A DNA stretch of 64,000 nt from Lanius collurio (lineage: Eukaryota; Chordata; Aves; Passeriformes; Laniidae). Positions within the stretch are counted from its first letter, which is position 1. The number at the start of each line of letters is the position of its first letter. Where the stretch lies: contig JACBWW010000008.1 in assembly GCA_020086605.1 (NCBI GenBank), positions 22,333,326 to 22,397,325 of the forward strand, read 5' to 3'. The position numbers were made by a program, and so were the translations under genes. The notes below the pieces were generated by a model. That model had not been told where the DNA came from. It made no database searches and saw nothing but the letters and a program-made list of their open reading frames with translations. Below, piece by piece: positions 27,552 to 41,536 of the stretch.

Positions 27552-29070
27552 TAATTGCGATTTGTCACACCAAGGATATGATAGAAAATATTCATAGGCA
27601 GGATCATGATTAGCTTTTTTTTTTTTAATTATTATAATAGTTATGCTAATAAATCTAGGAGCAAGATCCACTTTATGGAGCCCTAAAAGAACAGAAATTT
27701 TGATCTTACAGCCTCGTGAATACTGTGGCTTTAATAACACTACTTGTAGCCTTGAAAAATCCTAGATATACTTCATCTAGTGTGCAGTTTATTGTTTTTC
27801 CCAATATAATCTACATGAAGCACAACTGCTGAGGAATTTGCTAATTATTTCTAGTTAAATTATTTCTACAGAAGGAGTTTGATTCCACCTGGAAGGAAAG
27901 GTCTTCAAAATAAATGGTGCCTTAATTTTTTAAAGCTGCTTTCCTGAAAAATAGAGAACTTTCATTAGAGTATCTGCAGTGACCCCAACAGCAAGGAGCT
28001 TCTGTGCTCATATTGAGTTGTTGAATCCTGAAATGGAAGGGTTTTGGGCAAGCTTCTTCACTTCTTTCATTTTTTAAGTGTTTTTAAAGGACTGAAATAA
28101 TAAGAAACTTATTTTCTTATTAGTTACTGAAACCTCCCTAGCTTCCAGCTATCTAAGATATTTTTCCTTTTTTCCTTTTTTTTTCTCTTTGTAAGTGTAC
28201 ACACTCAAAACCTATTCCTTAGCTATTTTTATGACACAAAATTTTAACTTGTGAAAAAGCAACAAACAGCTCACAAATCTGAAAAGATTTGACTTAAAAC
28301 ATGAAACAAATGTTAGGTACAGAGAAACCATTAATTTTTAAATTATTACATTAGCAAAAAAGTAGTAACTATGTCATCTGCAATACAACAGCTTATTTTC
28401 TGTTGCCAGTTATTCAGGCTATTAGGGGGTCAAGAAAAAGCATTTTAATAGACATAAAGCATAAGGATAGTTAGTAACCTTGGCATTTAGATGGCAAGAG
28501 AGCAAGCTTTCAGCTCTTTGAGAAATTAGAGCATTTGTATAAAGCTTGTATTGGTAAAACAGAGACACAAATATTGGTATGTCACACATAAACTATATAT
28601 AAATTCTACTGCTGATTTGGAAATTTATGTTAACTAGTTTATTATTTTTGGTCCTGTATAGTAGACACTATACTGTATAACAGACTAATCTTTCTCCTGT
28701 CATCCCAGTTCTTCCTTCTTTACTTCTTCTTTATTTGATTTGTTCTTTGTTCTTTTTATGGTAAATTCTGTGTTTTCTTATGTGCACTGCATGCATGCAA
28801 GCACTTTGTCTCCCTTTCTTGTTTCATTCTTTTGGCTTGGAAAATAGAAAAATCAGACAGGGATTACCAGGGCTTTTTGGAATGTGTTGAGGTGTCTGCT
28901 TTTTGCTGGGAACAGCCACTTTGACTGTCTTTATGTAAAGCTAAAGGAGGATGCTGCCAAAATCTTTACAATTTTAAAAGCTTATGAGCAAGAAGTTGTG
29001 CCCTTCTGATCTACCAGAGAGACTGGGAAGGGGTAGCTACACATCAGAAATGCAGGACCTGTGCATCACC

Positions 29071-29086
29071 TTTTTTTTTTTTTTTT
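29071..29086. repeat. Poly-T run (T16)
   Basis: Sixteen T in intron 3, about 630 bp before exon 4. It is too far upstream to be the polypyrimidine tract of that exon, and no mobile element is recognisable next to it. Confidence 0.85.
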
Positions 29087-29646
29087 CTTGAGCTGACTTT
29101 CACAGATATGAACATTGGTTTGCTATGATGCAAAATAAACAGACTTCTTTTCAATTGAGATTATTCCAGTATAAACACAAGATTACAAAAAAATCAGGAT
29201 AAGCAGACATGACAACAAATAATAACTTTTTTTTCTGTCCTTGGAAAGTGAAAGGAAGCCAGTAAGGTAAATATGGTCATGATTTAAAATAGACAATTCC
29301 AAAAGGAAAGAAATAGAGCCATAGGAGTTTTTTCATGCACATTAAAACAAAATATCACCTTATTGTTCTTGATAAGTCTGAGTACTCATTTTTTTTAATC
29401 CATCTGATGGGCTGTAAAATAAAATTGACCTTTAGTCTCCTTGTAATTAGGCTAGCACCCACATTTAAGAATCCAGTAAAGTATTAAAAATAGTCAATCT
29501 TATTTCATTTCAGTGTGACAAGTATTTTCTGTCAGACTCTCTGACACTTTATCTAACAGTTAATTTAGAAGGAATATCTGTTCTCAAGCATAGAGGATAC
29601 ATTACCAACCTACTCTTTCAGAGCCAGCAATCTATAATCCCACTAA

Positions 29647-29955
<309 letters not shown>

Positions 29956-32900
29956 TAAGTTCTGAAATGAATTGATGGGATATTTTAACTGTGAAAAGGT
30001 GGTATGACTTTAGATGACATAATCTAGTGCTGTCTGAATCCTGTGGCTGATGTCATTGAACACAAAGGCATTCAGAACACTCCATGAGTTCGGTACATAT
30101 CGGCAGGAACCTCCTTTGCTTAGAGAGCAGCCGGTTCTTGATGTTCAGCTTCCTTTAAACTCTTCTGTCCCTTGCTTCAGACTCGCTTTGTATCCCTTTG
30201 CTACATTCTCTAGGTACTTGATCTCCGTAGCTTGAACAAGGGCCTTGATCTTGGCATCTTGGGCATGTCTGTACAATTTGCTGTCATTCCTTTGGAGTGC
30301 AGTTTAGGGATCACCCTTGAACATGTCAAAAGAATGGCCTTTAAATGAGGACTGGACCGTATCAATTAGTCTGTAACTTCCCCAGAGGAGTACCCAGAAG
30401 AGGTCTTCATTTGCTTAGAAACAGTATTGTTTACATGTGAATCCATGACCTGTAGGGCCCTCACCAAGGTCAAAAAGGGTTGTGGCCAAAGGGAGAAAAA
30501 TGGAGAAGGGTTAGTGGAAGAGAGTTCTTTATGAACTAGGAAGTGAAATGTTGTTTTATTTGGTGTGAGATTGGAATTAAAAAGACATGAACGGATATGG
30601 GGTGGGAGCTCTCTGGAGTAAGTACTAATTAAAACTGTCAGTGGTGTAATAAAAATCAGAGACAAGTGTGGATGATGGTATGAAACTGGAAGAAACAGCT
30701 AGCAATGATGGCATAAGGAAGAAAGGATCAGAATGAACCGGAACAAGGGCTGAAAAGTATATGCAGAATTACTGAGGTGCTTAAAAGATGACAAAACTTG
30801 TTACTGTAGTAAATGGGGAACTGGAGAAGCCATGCCAGGGGAGAGGTCAGCTGAGCAAAGTAATAAAATCAGAGTTCACAACAGCAAAGAAACACAGCCT
30901 GAGCAATAGTATTTGGCATATGTCCCTAACAAGGGCCAGAAAGGCAAACTGGGAAGAAATCACAGTATGATGTAACACAAACCTGAGGGAGAAACCTGGC
31001 AGAGACTAAATAGCAGAGAGGGTGACCCTGGCATCTGTTGAGGATGAAGAGGAAAGACCTGAATTTGCTGGGAAAGAAAGAGGTGAGGGGGGAAAAGTAG
31101 GGTGGTTTGGGGGATTTTCTTTACAAGGAAGCAAAGAGGGAGGAAATGAGAATGTGTGGGTGAAGAAGGCTTTATATTCAGTTTTGTTAAGCTCAAATTG
31201 CAACAAGATCATGGGTTCAATATATGAGAGACAGGAAGAGGTAAGGGATGAGCTGTAATTTAGGTGACAAAAACAATGAGCTTTTGGCTGACAAAACAGC
31301 TGTTCAAAACAAGTTTGCAGGCAAGAAATTTCACACACTGTAATTTCATAAAGTATAAGGGAGAATGAGAGGTTTAGAAAGAGAGTAGAGATGATTATTA
31401 AAATCAAAATCTGAGTTCTGTCAGAGACCATGTGAAACCCCTTATTCATCTCAGTATAATGTCAAAGGGCTATCCTGATAGGTTACATTACCCAGCTGGC
31501 TTATTTGGTCTGTTCTGTGAACAGAAAGTAAAGTGATTTTATCAAATTGGGACATTTCTAGGAAGATGTGGAACATAACCATCTTAACCATGGACATGAA
31601 GTATGACTGCAGTTTCATTAGAGGTTAGGGTCAACATATATGCACACATATACACAGATTTAAGGAATCAGAAGAAATGTCATTATTCACCTGAAATCTC
31701 ATCTTAATCATTATCCTCAGACCTTGCTGGCTGCAGTACTATATTACAATGTTTTGAGCATCAGAAATACAGTACATGGGTAAAGATATCAGTGTATTTT
31801 AAACTGTGCTGAGTAAAGCCAGTTCTCAATTGCACTTTCTTTGTAAATTAAAAACCAGCAGCAGTCAAGCAGTATTGTATTTCGCATCTTTTCACATAAC
31901 AGCAAACAAAAAATTTTGTTTATTTGGTTTCTTGTTCTCTGATTTTATGCACGCACTTTATTAAACATTAGCATAGAAATATCTGTCATTTTTCAATTCT
32001 TGCAACTCTCAACACATTCTTTTTTTTACCTTTTGTTTTTACCTCTTACTTGTTTTCTGACTTCTGAGGTAAAAAAATAGTATGATATTGACAATCAGAA
32101 ATTTAACAAATGAGCCAGAAATAGCATATTTTCTACACTTCACAAAAAATGTGTCCTGTTTTCTGGAATCTATTCATATGCTGGTTATTAAGGGCTAGAG
32201 ATAAAGGATGTCTTGAATAAAGAATTTTTTTCTACTGATTTCATAGACCCTGGTAAATATTATCATCTATAACAACTCTATGGACCTGTTTGTATACTTT
32301 TGACCATTGCTTTATCATAGTTTAATCATATTTTGAAATAAATCCTTGATTATAACATGAGAATTATAAGCCATTACTATAAATTCCTAATGAGTATTCT
32401 TTATTTTTCTTTACTCTGCAAACTAGATGAGTATTTCAAAGACCTGTTTGTGGTACCCATTTTGTCGGCGTATTTTGTAAAATATTGGCAGATAAAAATT
32501 GTTTTTATTTCATGTACCTGAGACTTGAGAAAAAGTATATTAAATTCCAGCTACTGATTTCAGAGTTTTAGAATACTCCATTATGCCTTTTTGCAAAGGT
32601 CATTTCTTTCTTTTTCTTCAGAAATTAAAAAATCAGGAGAGTGAGACTTCTGATTTTTTTGAGGCTTAAGGGCTAGGATCAACTTCTTTTGTTTAAACAT
32701 ATATATCTAAGGTTGTGTATTTCTCCATTGTTTTCCTTTTAAGAATTATGTAAAATAATGAAATTAACCTGAATTGCTAGGCAACATAGTGGAGGTTAAG
32801 AAAGAGCTTGTTATTTGATTCATCTCTGAATAACATCATAAATGTATCTGTGGAATGCAACTAAAAAAAGGAAAGTTCTGGTCTTTCTCACACTGAAAGC

Positions 32901-34599
32901 AGCCAGAAATTAAATACTTGCTGAAATCGCCCTCCTACAGATCCTTCCAAAGCTCAAGGTATGCAAAATCAGAGCAAGCACAGTTCAAAATGGAAGAACT
33001 CAGGAATACAAGAAAGAGATTTCATTATGAAATCATTATGAAAGAGATTTTCGATATATTAAAAACCATCTAAGAATTTGACCTGTGCCAAGCATTGCAT
33101 GCTGAGAGAAATCAAGGGAGCGAATATTGCTCCAAATGTTTACTCTTATGGGCTAGAAACGAAATGTATCAGAGAAAATTAAGAGTGATTATGAGCCATC
33201 AAAGCCATCAAATGTTGGAATTTGACAGTAAACTTGCAGTTGAGAAGTGGTACAAAAAAGAATTCATTGATACATTCTGGTAACTCTGACGAAGTTCAGA
33301 CTCTTTTCTGCTGAAGTAGTGTAACTGTTCTCACAGAAAAAAATACCTCTGAGTTAGAACATACATCAGATCCTAGTATCAATTAGTGAAGGGCTAATAC
33401 CTGACAAAGGAGAGAGATTTCCAAGCCAGGTATACTCAATCCATGTTCTCTTTTCAGTAATAAAGTTTGACGGACCATTCTAACTTACAAAAGGACTGAA
33501 TAAAACAAATCAATGGCATCTTAGCACTCTCCTTCCTGAGTTTTTAAGTGTAAATGTGAGTAAAAGAGGAATGCAGCAGTAACTACAAACAATATTCTAA
33601 GTGACCTTTGACCTTTTTTAATGTTTAGGAAGTCAGCACATCTCAAATATTTTTGCCTTTACAAAGATAACATTTATTTGAAAGAACCAGAAATACCTGT
33701 GCTGAACTTGTTAACAATCTAGTGTGAAGGCAAAATGAGCAGTCACTTGAAAAGGAGGTCAAGATCATTAGTTTAATATTTCTTCCTTTAGATGTTGGCA
33801 GTTCTGAATAGGGAAATGTTTGCCTAATGCTGTGGTTGTCACTCAATTGTCATGATTGAAGAGATTACATTTTTGTAAGAGTTATTATTTTTTCTGTTAC
33901 ATCCTGTCATGGGCATAAAGTATACAGGAACAACAAGGTAATAGAGGCAAGTTTTGTAACAGCATATGGATTGTCTTATAGCATAAAGATTGTTAAATTG
34001 GTCTGATAAAATACCAGGTATTAGCTGGGGGAGGGTTATTATTTAATTTTATTTAAGTGATCCATTTTCCTTATGCTATCCTTTGGTATGTTTTACTTTT
34101 TCTCTAATAGAACTCAAACCACAAGGTCACAAAACCAGAAAAAATAACCAGACCGGTTTTGCCAATTGCAAGTAGCGTAAGAGACATTAAAAATTTTTTT
34201 AATTCAACTTTATACATAGGGGAAATGGAAAAAAATTACAACTGTCCCAAATATCCCAAAGGACATCTCCTTCTAACTCCATCTTTTGCTTTTATTTTAT
34301 CTCTTAATTTGTGGTCTTTTAGCGCATCTTCAGTTAAATCAGTCTAGTTCAAAAGAAGAAAAGGACCTCAATCTACTTTTTTACAGAGAAAAAGCACTAA
34401 TTATATATAAAGTTAATTTAAAAGCAACCAGTAAATTGTAAGTAGTAGGCAACTACTTCAAAATTATGTGATATTGTGCATTTCTATATAGACAGCATTG
34501 GGATTTGAAGCTCAGATTGCCCATTTTTCATTTCTTAAGCATCAGAAGAAACATTTTGAAAAGAGTAACAGAATGAGGGCAGCAGGGCAGCCTTAGATT

Positions 34600-34960
34600 T
34601 TGCAGTGTGAGGCCTTGCCCCAGCTTTCAAGTCTGTCCTTCACAGCTCAGTTTGGATATCTCAGTTGTCCATGCAGTCCCTGGGGAGGTATTTGATATGC
34701 ATTGCAAGAGGCAGCAATGCCGCAGAGCGCTTTGGGGCAGCCGTGGATGGAGCGCGTTCCCACTTCCCCTCCAGGAGGCTGCCGTGTGTACTCGACCAGC
34801 TTGGGCACACCTGAGGTGCTCCCTTCCAAAACTGGGGCCACCTCTTTGAGCTTCTTTCTCTGAGCAGCTGTTTTAGGGTGCAGTGGAGGGCTCTGCCATG
34901 GAGTAAATCAAGACTTGGTAGCCACTCACTCAGCCAGAGGTGCCTCTGAATTTCCTTAAA
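34600..34960. other. GC- and CpG-rich island of unknown origin
   Basis: About 360 bp of raised GC, with some eight CpG packed into roughly 100 bp (34721-34797: GCCGCAGAGCGC, GCCGTGG, GAGCGCGTT, GCCGTG, CTCGACC). Overlapping open frames of 60-113 codons on both strands are a side effect of the composition, and none shows a known domain. It could be a young mobile-element fragment, a retrocopy or an intragenic CpG island; I cannot choose between these. Confidence 0.45.
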
Positions 34961-35921
34961 GAGGAATGGGAGACAGCACTTCCATGTTTTCTTGAGTTTC
35001 AAGCCCTAAACTGAAAGTGGAACAAGGCAGATACCAAAATCTTGCTGTGTTCATTAATACTACTTCAGTTATAGGAAATGTTTCTGGAAAATTTTAGGTA
35101 TTTTTAACTATGTCATCTGTAGCTATGAGAGATTTCTGTATTTCCACAGGAGTCTAGGAAATGGCAGTTCTGGTTATGATGGAAATTCACAGGAAAGGAA
35201 GAGCTATGGCAAACTTGGGACCACATCACTATTTAACAAGGCTTACAGCAGCTTTTAGTATACATACATTATTAAACTAAGTACAAGTATCCATATACAT
35301 ATAAATATTCATTTATCAGCTTGCCCTTGCTGGACTCAAATCAGATGAAATAGTGAAACAGATAAGGAAGTTTTCATTGCCAACGTATTATATGCCATTC
35401 ATAAAAATCTTTGAAAATTTAGTTTTATGGCTTTTTTTATTTTCTTAAATAGAATAGAAGTTCAAAATAGAAATTGCAGAACCTGAATTTTAGACACACA
35501 GCTGAACTTGCCATAGTGGAGTTTTAGAGTGTTATTCCTGGATCTGGTCTGATCTGAGCAGCAAGTACTCATTAAGTACTGATTTCTTAAGTTTAGTAGT
35601 TTTTTATGGTTTTCTGTTTTTAAAAACAGAAGTCATGCTTTTCTGGTGCTGATGGTAGTTTTTAGAAAGCCTGACAATACTGTTACACAAAAATTTTGTG
35701 TGACTCTTTACTTAAAAATAGTCTGTTTTCATTTATTTATAAAGCCTAATTTTAGCAATAGGCCATGTCATGTTGAGACTGCTGGAGAAGGTGAGCCACT
35801 TGGAAGATAAATGTTGCATTTTCTATGCAGTAGTGTTACAGCATACTTTCCACCCCAAAGGAATTATTTGTTTTGGAAAATGAGGGGTGGTTTACTTTAT
35901 CCTGGAATTTTAACTACTTGG

Positions 35922-35939
35922 AAAAAAAAAAAAAAAAAA
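35922..35939. repeat. Poly-A run (A18)
   Basis: Eighteen A follow CTACTTGG, and CAAAGCAGG comes after. No upstream AATAAA signal or retrocopy body could be recognised, so it is taken as a simple run. Confidence 0.85.
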
Positions 35940-38900
35940 CAAAGCAGGAAAGAACAGCAAAACCTTTTCACTGACTATCAGCCTTTAGTTTTGCAGGTTT
36001 TTAGAAAATTCTCATCACCTTCCACAGATACATGTTTTATTTAGCTTTGCCACAGTGCAGTATTTTAAACAGTTACCAATCTTTGAAGCATTTTGTGTGT
36101 GATCAAGTATAAGAGTCACTAACAATTTTGTACAATGTCAGAACCTCAGGACTAAGTATTGATTTATCAAAAGCCATATAGTTATCACAGTATTGTGAAT
36201 GAGAAAATTCCTTATTCCCTAAGTATTTAGGCATGACTGGGAGTCATTGAATGCCACAGTATTTGTGGATGGTTTCTGGTAGTTATAATTCTTAGGTTTG
36301 TAATTTTGTTTGGAAATCCAGGGTGCCTTATAGTTGGAAAAGGGTTTGTTAATCTTGCCTTTTGGATTCTTTCTGAATCATCTTATGCTGTTTTGGCATA
36401 CATCAGGTTACACACGGCTGAATGGATAGATGTAATATTCCTGGCTTCTATAAGTCTTATTTGTCCTTGCAGAAAGCACTGAGATTTATTAGAATAAAGC
36501 AAGCAATTAAAAGAAACTTGGTATCGCTGAATAGCAAAACATTCTGAAAACAGAAAAAACAGCTGCATCTCAGAAAAAACTTTTCAGATACTTAATTTCA
36601 GAGGATGCATCCTGTTATTTGGGAGAACATGTGCATAATAGAACTTGTAGATACATTAGTTCTTTTATTTATATGTATCTTTTAACTTGATGCATAATTA
36701 AGGCCAGCATGAAATCAACCCACTGACATATAAAAGAATATGTAAATTGTCCACCATGAGAACCAATGTGCAGACAGAAGCTTACTCATTGAACATGACA
36801 ATATTCATTGTGTCATGATGATGCCTTCACTGCCATCACTTGTTTTCTCCTTCTCATCCTTATCAGTTTTTGTTTATAATGATTACCTGGATTTTTGCTG
36901 CACATACTTGTGATACTGATGTTGATCTTCACAATTTTTGAATTGGAAAAGAATGATAGATAGTATTGCAAAAAGTAAGGACAAAAATTATTTTCCCTCT
37001 CCCAATCAAAAAGTTAAAGAAGTTATCTTTAAATGATAGAACAGTGAAAAAATAAACTTGGGGGTTTTTTTCTTTACAAGTTGAACTGAATATTATGTTT
37101 AGTTTGAGGGTAAGGCTTTGGAGAGAAATGTAAATCAGTCAGAACAATCTCACTAGGCTGCTCTCCTCTTTGGTCCTGATACTTCAATACTGTGTTTCAG
37201 CTTCTTGTTACAGCCAGTCTTGCTGGGGTGATGGAGTTGGTTATTTTTGCCTTTCATGTCTCAAAAGGTGATTGGTTCCTCCCAGTAGCATGAACTGTGC
37301 CAGCCAAGTGCTCTCCACCCGGCTGCATCATACCTGTGCCAAACTGTAATAGACTCCCACTGCTTCTAAAATGACAGATGGGCCTGTCTTTGATTTATTG
37401 CTGTGTTGTGGGTAATTTACCTATAAAGTGTTCTGCTGTCTTGCATTATGGATTAGGTTTCTAGCAGTTTTCCATATGAAACTGCAGAGCAAGCTCATTA
37501 CAATTTCAACCATGTTCATGATGACTATATAAAATTACCTATGAAGGCATGAAATTATTCCAGAGTCAGATTTTACACACAATCTGCTTTCTTTCCACAG
37601 TAATTACCATAGGTTCTCACATTAAATAGATTAAAAGAAAAGAAGAGATAGAAACAAAAAACTAAGGAACTAAGTTTTTAACTTTTTGTTAAGTTTTCAA
37701 ACTTTTTGTTTCAATACAGCCCAAGCTACAAATTTAGCAAGAGAAGACTTTCTGATTCACACTAGATAGGTATAGCACATAGCAATTATCCAAGTTGCAG
37801 TAGAATTACTGTGCTTATGTCCTGTAAATGGGAAGAGGAAAATAGCAGTCAATATTATCTAGTATAATATTAGGAGTGAGAAAATGAACCTTGCTGTGAA
37901 AGATTAGGAGGGTTTTTTACCTTTACCTTGCTAAGGGAGGAAGGGAATAAAGAAAGATTGATTATTTTTATAATGACTTTTAAATCATAGTTCTTTCCCA
38001 ACCTCATCCTTTTTCTCAATATTCAAGTAATTAAAGCATGTCTACTTTGAGAACATAATAATTTGTACAACTAAGACATGCAATACTTATAAATGCTTTG
38101 GAGTACAGAGGATAGCAGAATGACCAAAATATTTTCTGTGCAAATGAATGTTTTAAAAACCCCTTTGTAAGTTTAGTCCAAGTGGTTACTAACCTTAAGA
38201 AAATACTGTAACACTGATTCAATAAACCTTTATTAGAAAAGAGAAGCAATAATAAGTATAGAAGTAGAATGCTTTTATCTCCATTTGTTTTCATAAAATA
38301 CACTAGACATACCTTTTACATCTTCCTCTGTCAGAGAAAAAAAAAGAACAAAACCTTCAACAAATACTTTTCTAAACAGTAGTTGCTAAAGCATAATAGA
38401 TGGAATTTTAAAATAAAAATTCACACTGCTAGGTTTTTACATTTCGGGAATAGGAAAATGTAATTTTCAGGTAAGTATCTATACAATCTCCTTCTAGACA
38501 GAACATTTGTTTGTCAGATGCCTTTTATTATGGGCAGCACTGGATTCCTGCATATATTCAGGCAGAGCTTAACTTCAGAATTCAATGTATATGTAAAAGT
38601 CATTTCATAAAATTTTGAGGAAAACACTGAGCATTCTTTTAAATGAGAAGTGAAATCTTTGGGTCTTTCTTATTAGACAAGGAAGGAGCTGGTAGCTAGA
38701 ATTTATAGAGCTAATTCCTCTATATGATACCTCCCTACCCTTTTTAAATTTTCAACAATGTTTTAGGCATAGGCCTTTGTTTCACCTGATTTTGTAGGAA
38801 GTGTGGGTGAGAAAGAGGACTGCATGATCACCTGGCTGAAGAGTCCACCTGTCTTTGTTGCTGCTTTACTCCTGTACAGCATTAGATGTTCAGCCCATGT

Positions 38901-40975
38901 TTGGGGATCATCAGGCAGCATCAGAAGATGGACATGGCCTCACTTCAGCCAGGAGTACCACTGACACCAGAGGCAACCCAAAAAGCTAACTAAAGGGGAA
39001 ACTGAGGCAGGGAGCCCCAAAAGATGACTGGTCAGTGTAACAGAGGTAGTGGAAAGGCATCTTTGGCTTTTTTGTATGGTATGCCTGCAAGGAAGAACCA
39101 CTTTGAAATGGAGGAGCCAAAGAATATGTGAGGAAGTGAAGAAGGAAACAGGGCCTGCACCAGAGGGTAGAGGGTATTGACTTGCTTTAGAGAACAACTG
39201 TGATCAACAGAGGTGCTTGTAATGAGAAATGTGTTGATGGCTAAGCAAGAACTTTGCAGTACATGACACTATGTGAAAGAAATTAGGAAATCATTTGAAA
39301 TACACTGAATTTTTGGCAAAGAGATAGAGATGAGCCTTCTATTTCCACCTGCATATTCCCTCACTTTGAACAGCAGCTTCTCTGTGTGGACAGTGCAAAT
39401 AAAATAATAGGAGAGAACTGAAGTGTGGATGATCAAGGGAATGGTTACCTGGATTACTATATTACATTACTCAGTCTATCCAGGCACAAGGTTTTGAGTT
39501 GCATGGGCAGAGACAAGATGGCATCTGATAATCTGTTCTCCATCAGGTGCACCTGTAAAGCAGAAAACAGTATTTACTCTTCAAGCAGTGCTGCTAGAAA
39601 AAAAAATCTGAAAGGAAGTAAATGGACTAGTATAAAAATGGAAAAAGAGATTTAAAACACTAAACTGTGTCGGTCCACTGATTTTAAAAGAAAGCTTTAA
39701 CAGTCAGAGAGTAACTGTGAATGAAAAGTGATAGCACAATAAAACCAACAGTATATATAACTCAGTAAATGAAAATATACTTTTTTATTGCTGAAAGATT
39801 GTGGCTTAGATTTGTTTGCAAAATATTTAAGAAACAGTCTCTTGCTCTGCAAAAGTTCATGATTTATGTAAGATAGCAGAGAACAATATAACCTTGTAAA
39901 ATAGTGCCAAATCCAGAAAGTATTTGGGACAGACATATGCCTTAACTCTCCCTTGCTTTTACCTCAGCTTTATTTGCTTTCATAGTTTCTCAGTCTACCA
40001 AAACTTCCCCCAATCCCCATGTCACTTTCTAAGGCAGTCTCTGCCTCTGGCAGAGACCATTTGTCCTCTTTTTCCTCAAAACCATCCACAAAAACAGCCT
40101 GTTTTGTGAGGTTTAGAGAAGGCAGGACATTCATATAAACCTTGCACCAGGCTTCCCATGGCAGGAAAAGAAAGCTTTCATTTTCCAAACAATTTAGTAT
40201 CACTTAATGTCAAGAAAGTTAGAGCTTCCTGTGGAGAGTGCAGTGATGTAATTACATAGAATAATGTGAAAAAGCAGAAAAAAGGGGAAAAAGAAGTGAA
40301 TAATGAAAGCACTGTACGTGGCATATCCATTAATATTAGGTGTAATAAAAACCCACTGCCCTTGGGTTTTATATTTGCAGTACAGTTCTGAGCAGAGGAG
40401 GGATAGGCTATTTCTAACATACACTTCTTGGGTGGCAGAGAGATTTCTGTTTTAGCCATCAATGTGAAAAACAGAAGGAAGTGCCAGAATATACTTTGCT
40501 GCTTTAGCCCTTAAAATCATTAGGTTACAACCTAATCATTAGGTAGTTATTATTTATAGTTCTTACATAACACTAAAGTTTTAATAAAAGTAATATTCTG
40601 TTTCTGTAGCTGTCAGGAAATAACATCATAGAGCCCTTGTGCTATAGTTGGCTATGACTACTTAAAATGCCACTGTCTGTACAGCTTCAAAATATATTGA
40701 TTTATTGGGAAGACATTCTGAATTCTTACAGCTCTGTTTCAGATTCAGTTTAAAAACAAAATATAAATGAAAAGGTTGTTCTTGCCTCAGCACCATGTTA
40801 CCTGATTTTCACATAGCCCAGGTGTGGCTTTCTCTATAGGGGTTGCACAGCTGTTCTCTTTGCAAGGTTTCTTTACAACTTCATGGCCATTGCACAATAC
40901 CTTGTGGTCTAGACCAAATATCTTTTGAAGACTGAAAATGGGCCTGGTGATCTTTGATTTATCTATTGCATACTT

Positions 40976-41113
40976 AAAAAAAAACCAAAAAAACCCCCAA
41001 ACAAACCAAACCAAACCAAACCAAAACAACAACAACCAAAAAAAAAAAAACCAAACACACAAAAAACCCACACACACACAAAAAAAAAAAAACCAACCAA
41101 ACAAACACCCCAA
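40976..41113. repeat. 138-base tract made only of A and C
   Basis: From 40976 to 41113 the + strand contains no G and no T. It is built from AACC, CAAAC, ACAC and A-run blocks, including (CCAAA)n and (CA)5. The complementary strand is pure T/G. It ends in CACCCCAAGACC and is followed 16 bases later by a T20 run. Frames read through it (Lys/Asn/Pro/Gln-rich, or Phe/Trp-rich on the other strand) are meaningless. Confidence 0.95.
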
Positions 41114-41129
41114 GACCTCTTTTAAAAAC

Positions 41130-41149
41130 TTTTTTTTTTTTTTTTTTTT
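41130..41149. repeat. Poly-T run (T20)
   Basis: Twenty T follow CTTTTAAAAAC, and AAATAAAACC comes after. It is paired closely with the A/C tract upstream. Together they make a strongly strand-asymmetric low-complexity block of about 175 bp. Confidence 0.9.
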
Positions 41150-41520
41150 AAATAAAACCAAGTATTTTGCATTGCCTACCAGGAAGGTCCTTCCTTGGCA
41201 GCGTTATGCAGGTGCCTCCTCATCTTCAGCAGGGGTCCTGCACTGCAGCCTTTCCATGAGATGCTGTTGTCAGTTCTGGTGATGGTGTTTAGGGTACTAG
41301 TTCAGAATAAAAGTGAATTAACAATTGAGCCTGTGAAACAATATCTGTGACAAATGGTCATACTCAGAGCCAGTGGTACCAGAGTGCAAATTGCTTCTCT
41401 TACCCTGGAAGTAAAGTATCCTTTATTCAACTCTAAATCTAAGGTAAATTTTGCTAAAATTTCAGATGCTGAGCAGAGTGATACTAATATACTTAAGACA
41501 AGAAGAAATAAATAATGTGC

Positions 41521-41536
41521 TATATATATATATATA
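41521..41536. repeat. (TA)8 microsatellite
   Basis: Eight uninterrupted TA units in intron 4; nothing else of note around it. Confidence 0.85.

Noticed and set aside
27027..27740. Long frames across the N run (up to 237 codons)
   Set aside because: They exist only because N positions cannot contain stops.
31006..31449. 147-codon open frame on the minus strand
   Set aside because: It is the complement of a purine-rich tract, is Ser/Phe/Leu/Pro-rich without domain, and lies within an HCN1 intron. Stops are rare there because of composition.
40787..41282. Lys/Asn/Pro-rich and Phe/Trp-rich frames of 114 and 124 codons
   Set aside because: They are translations of the A/C tract and T20 run, not genes.
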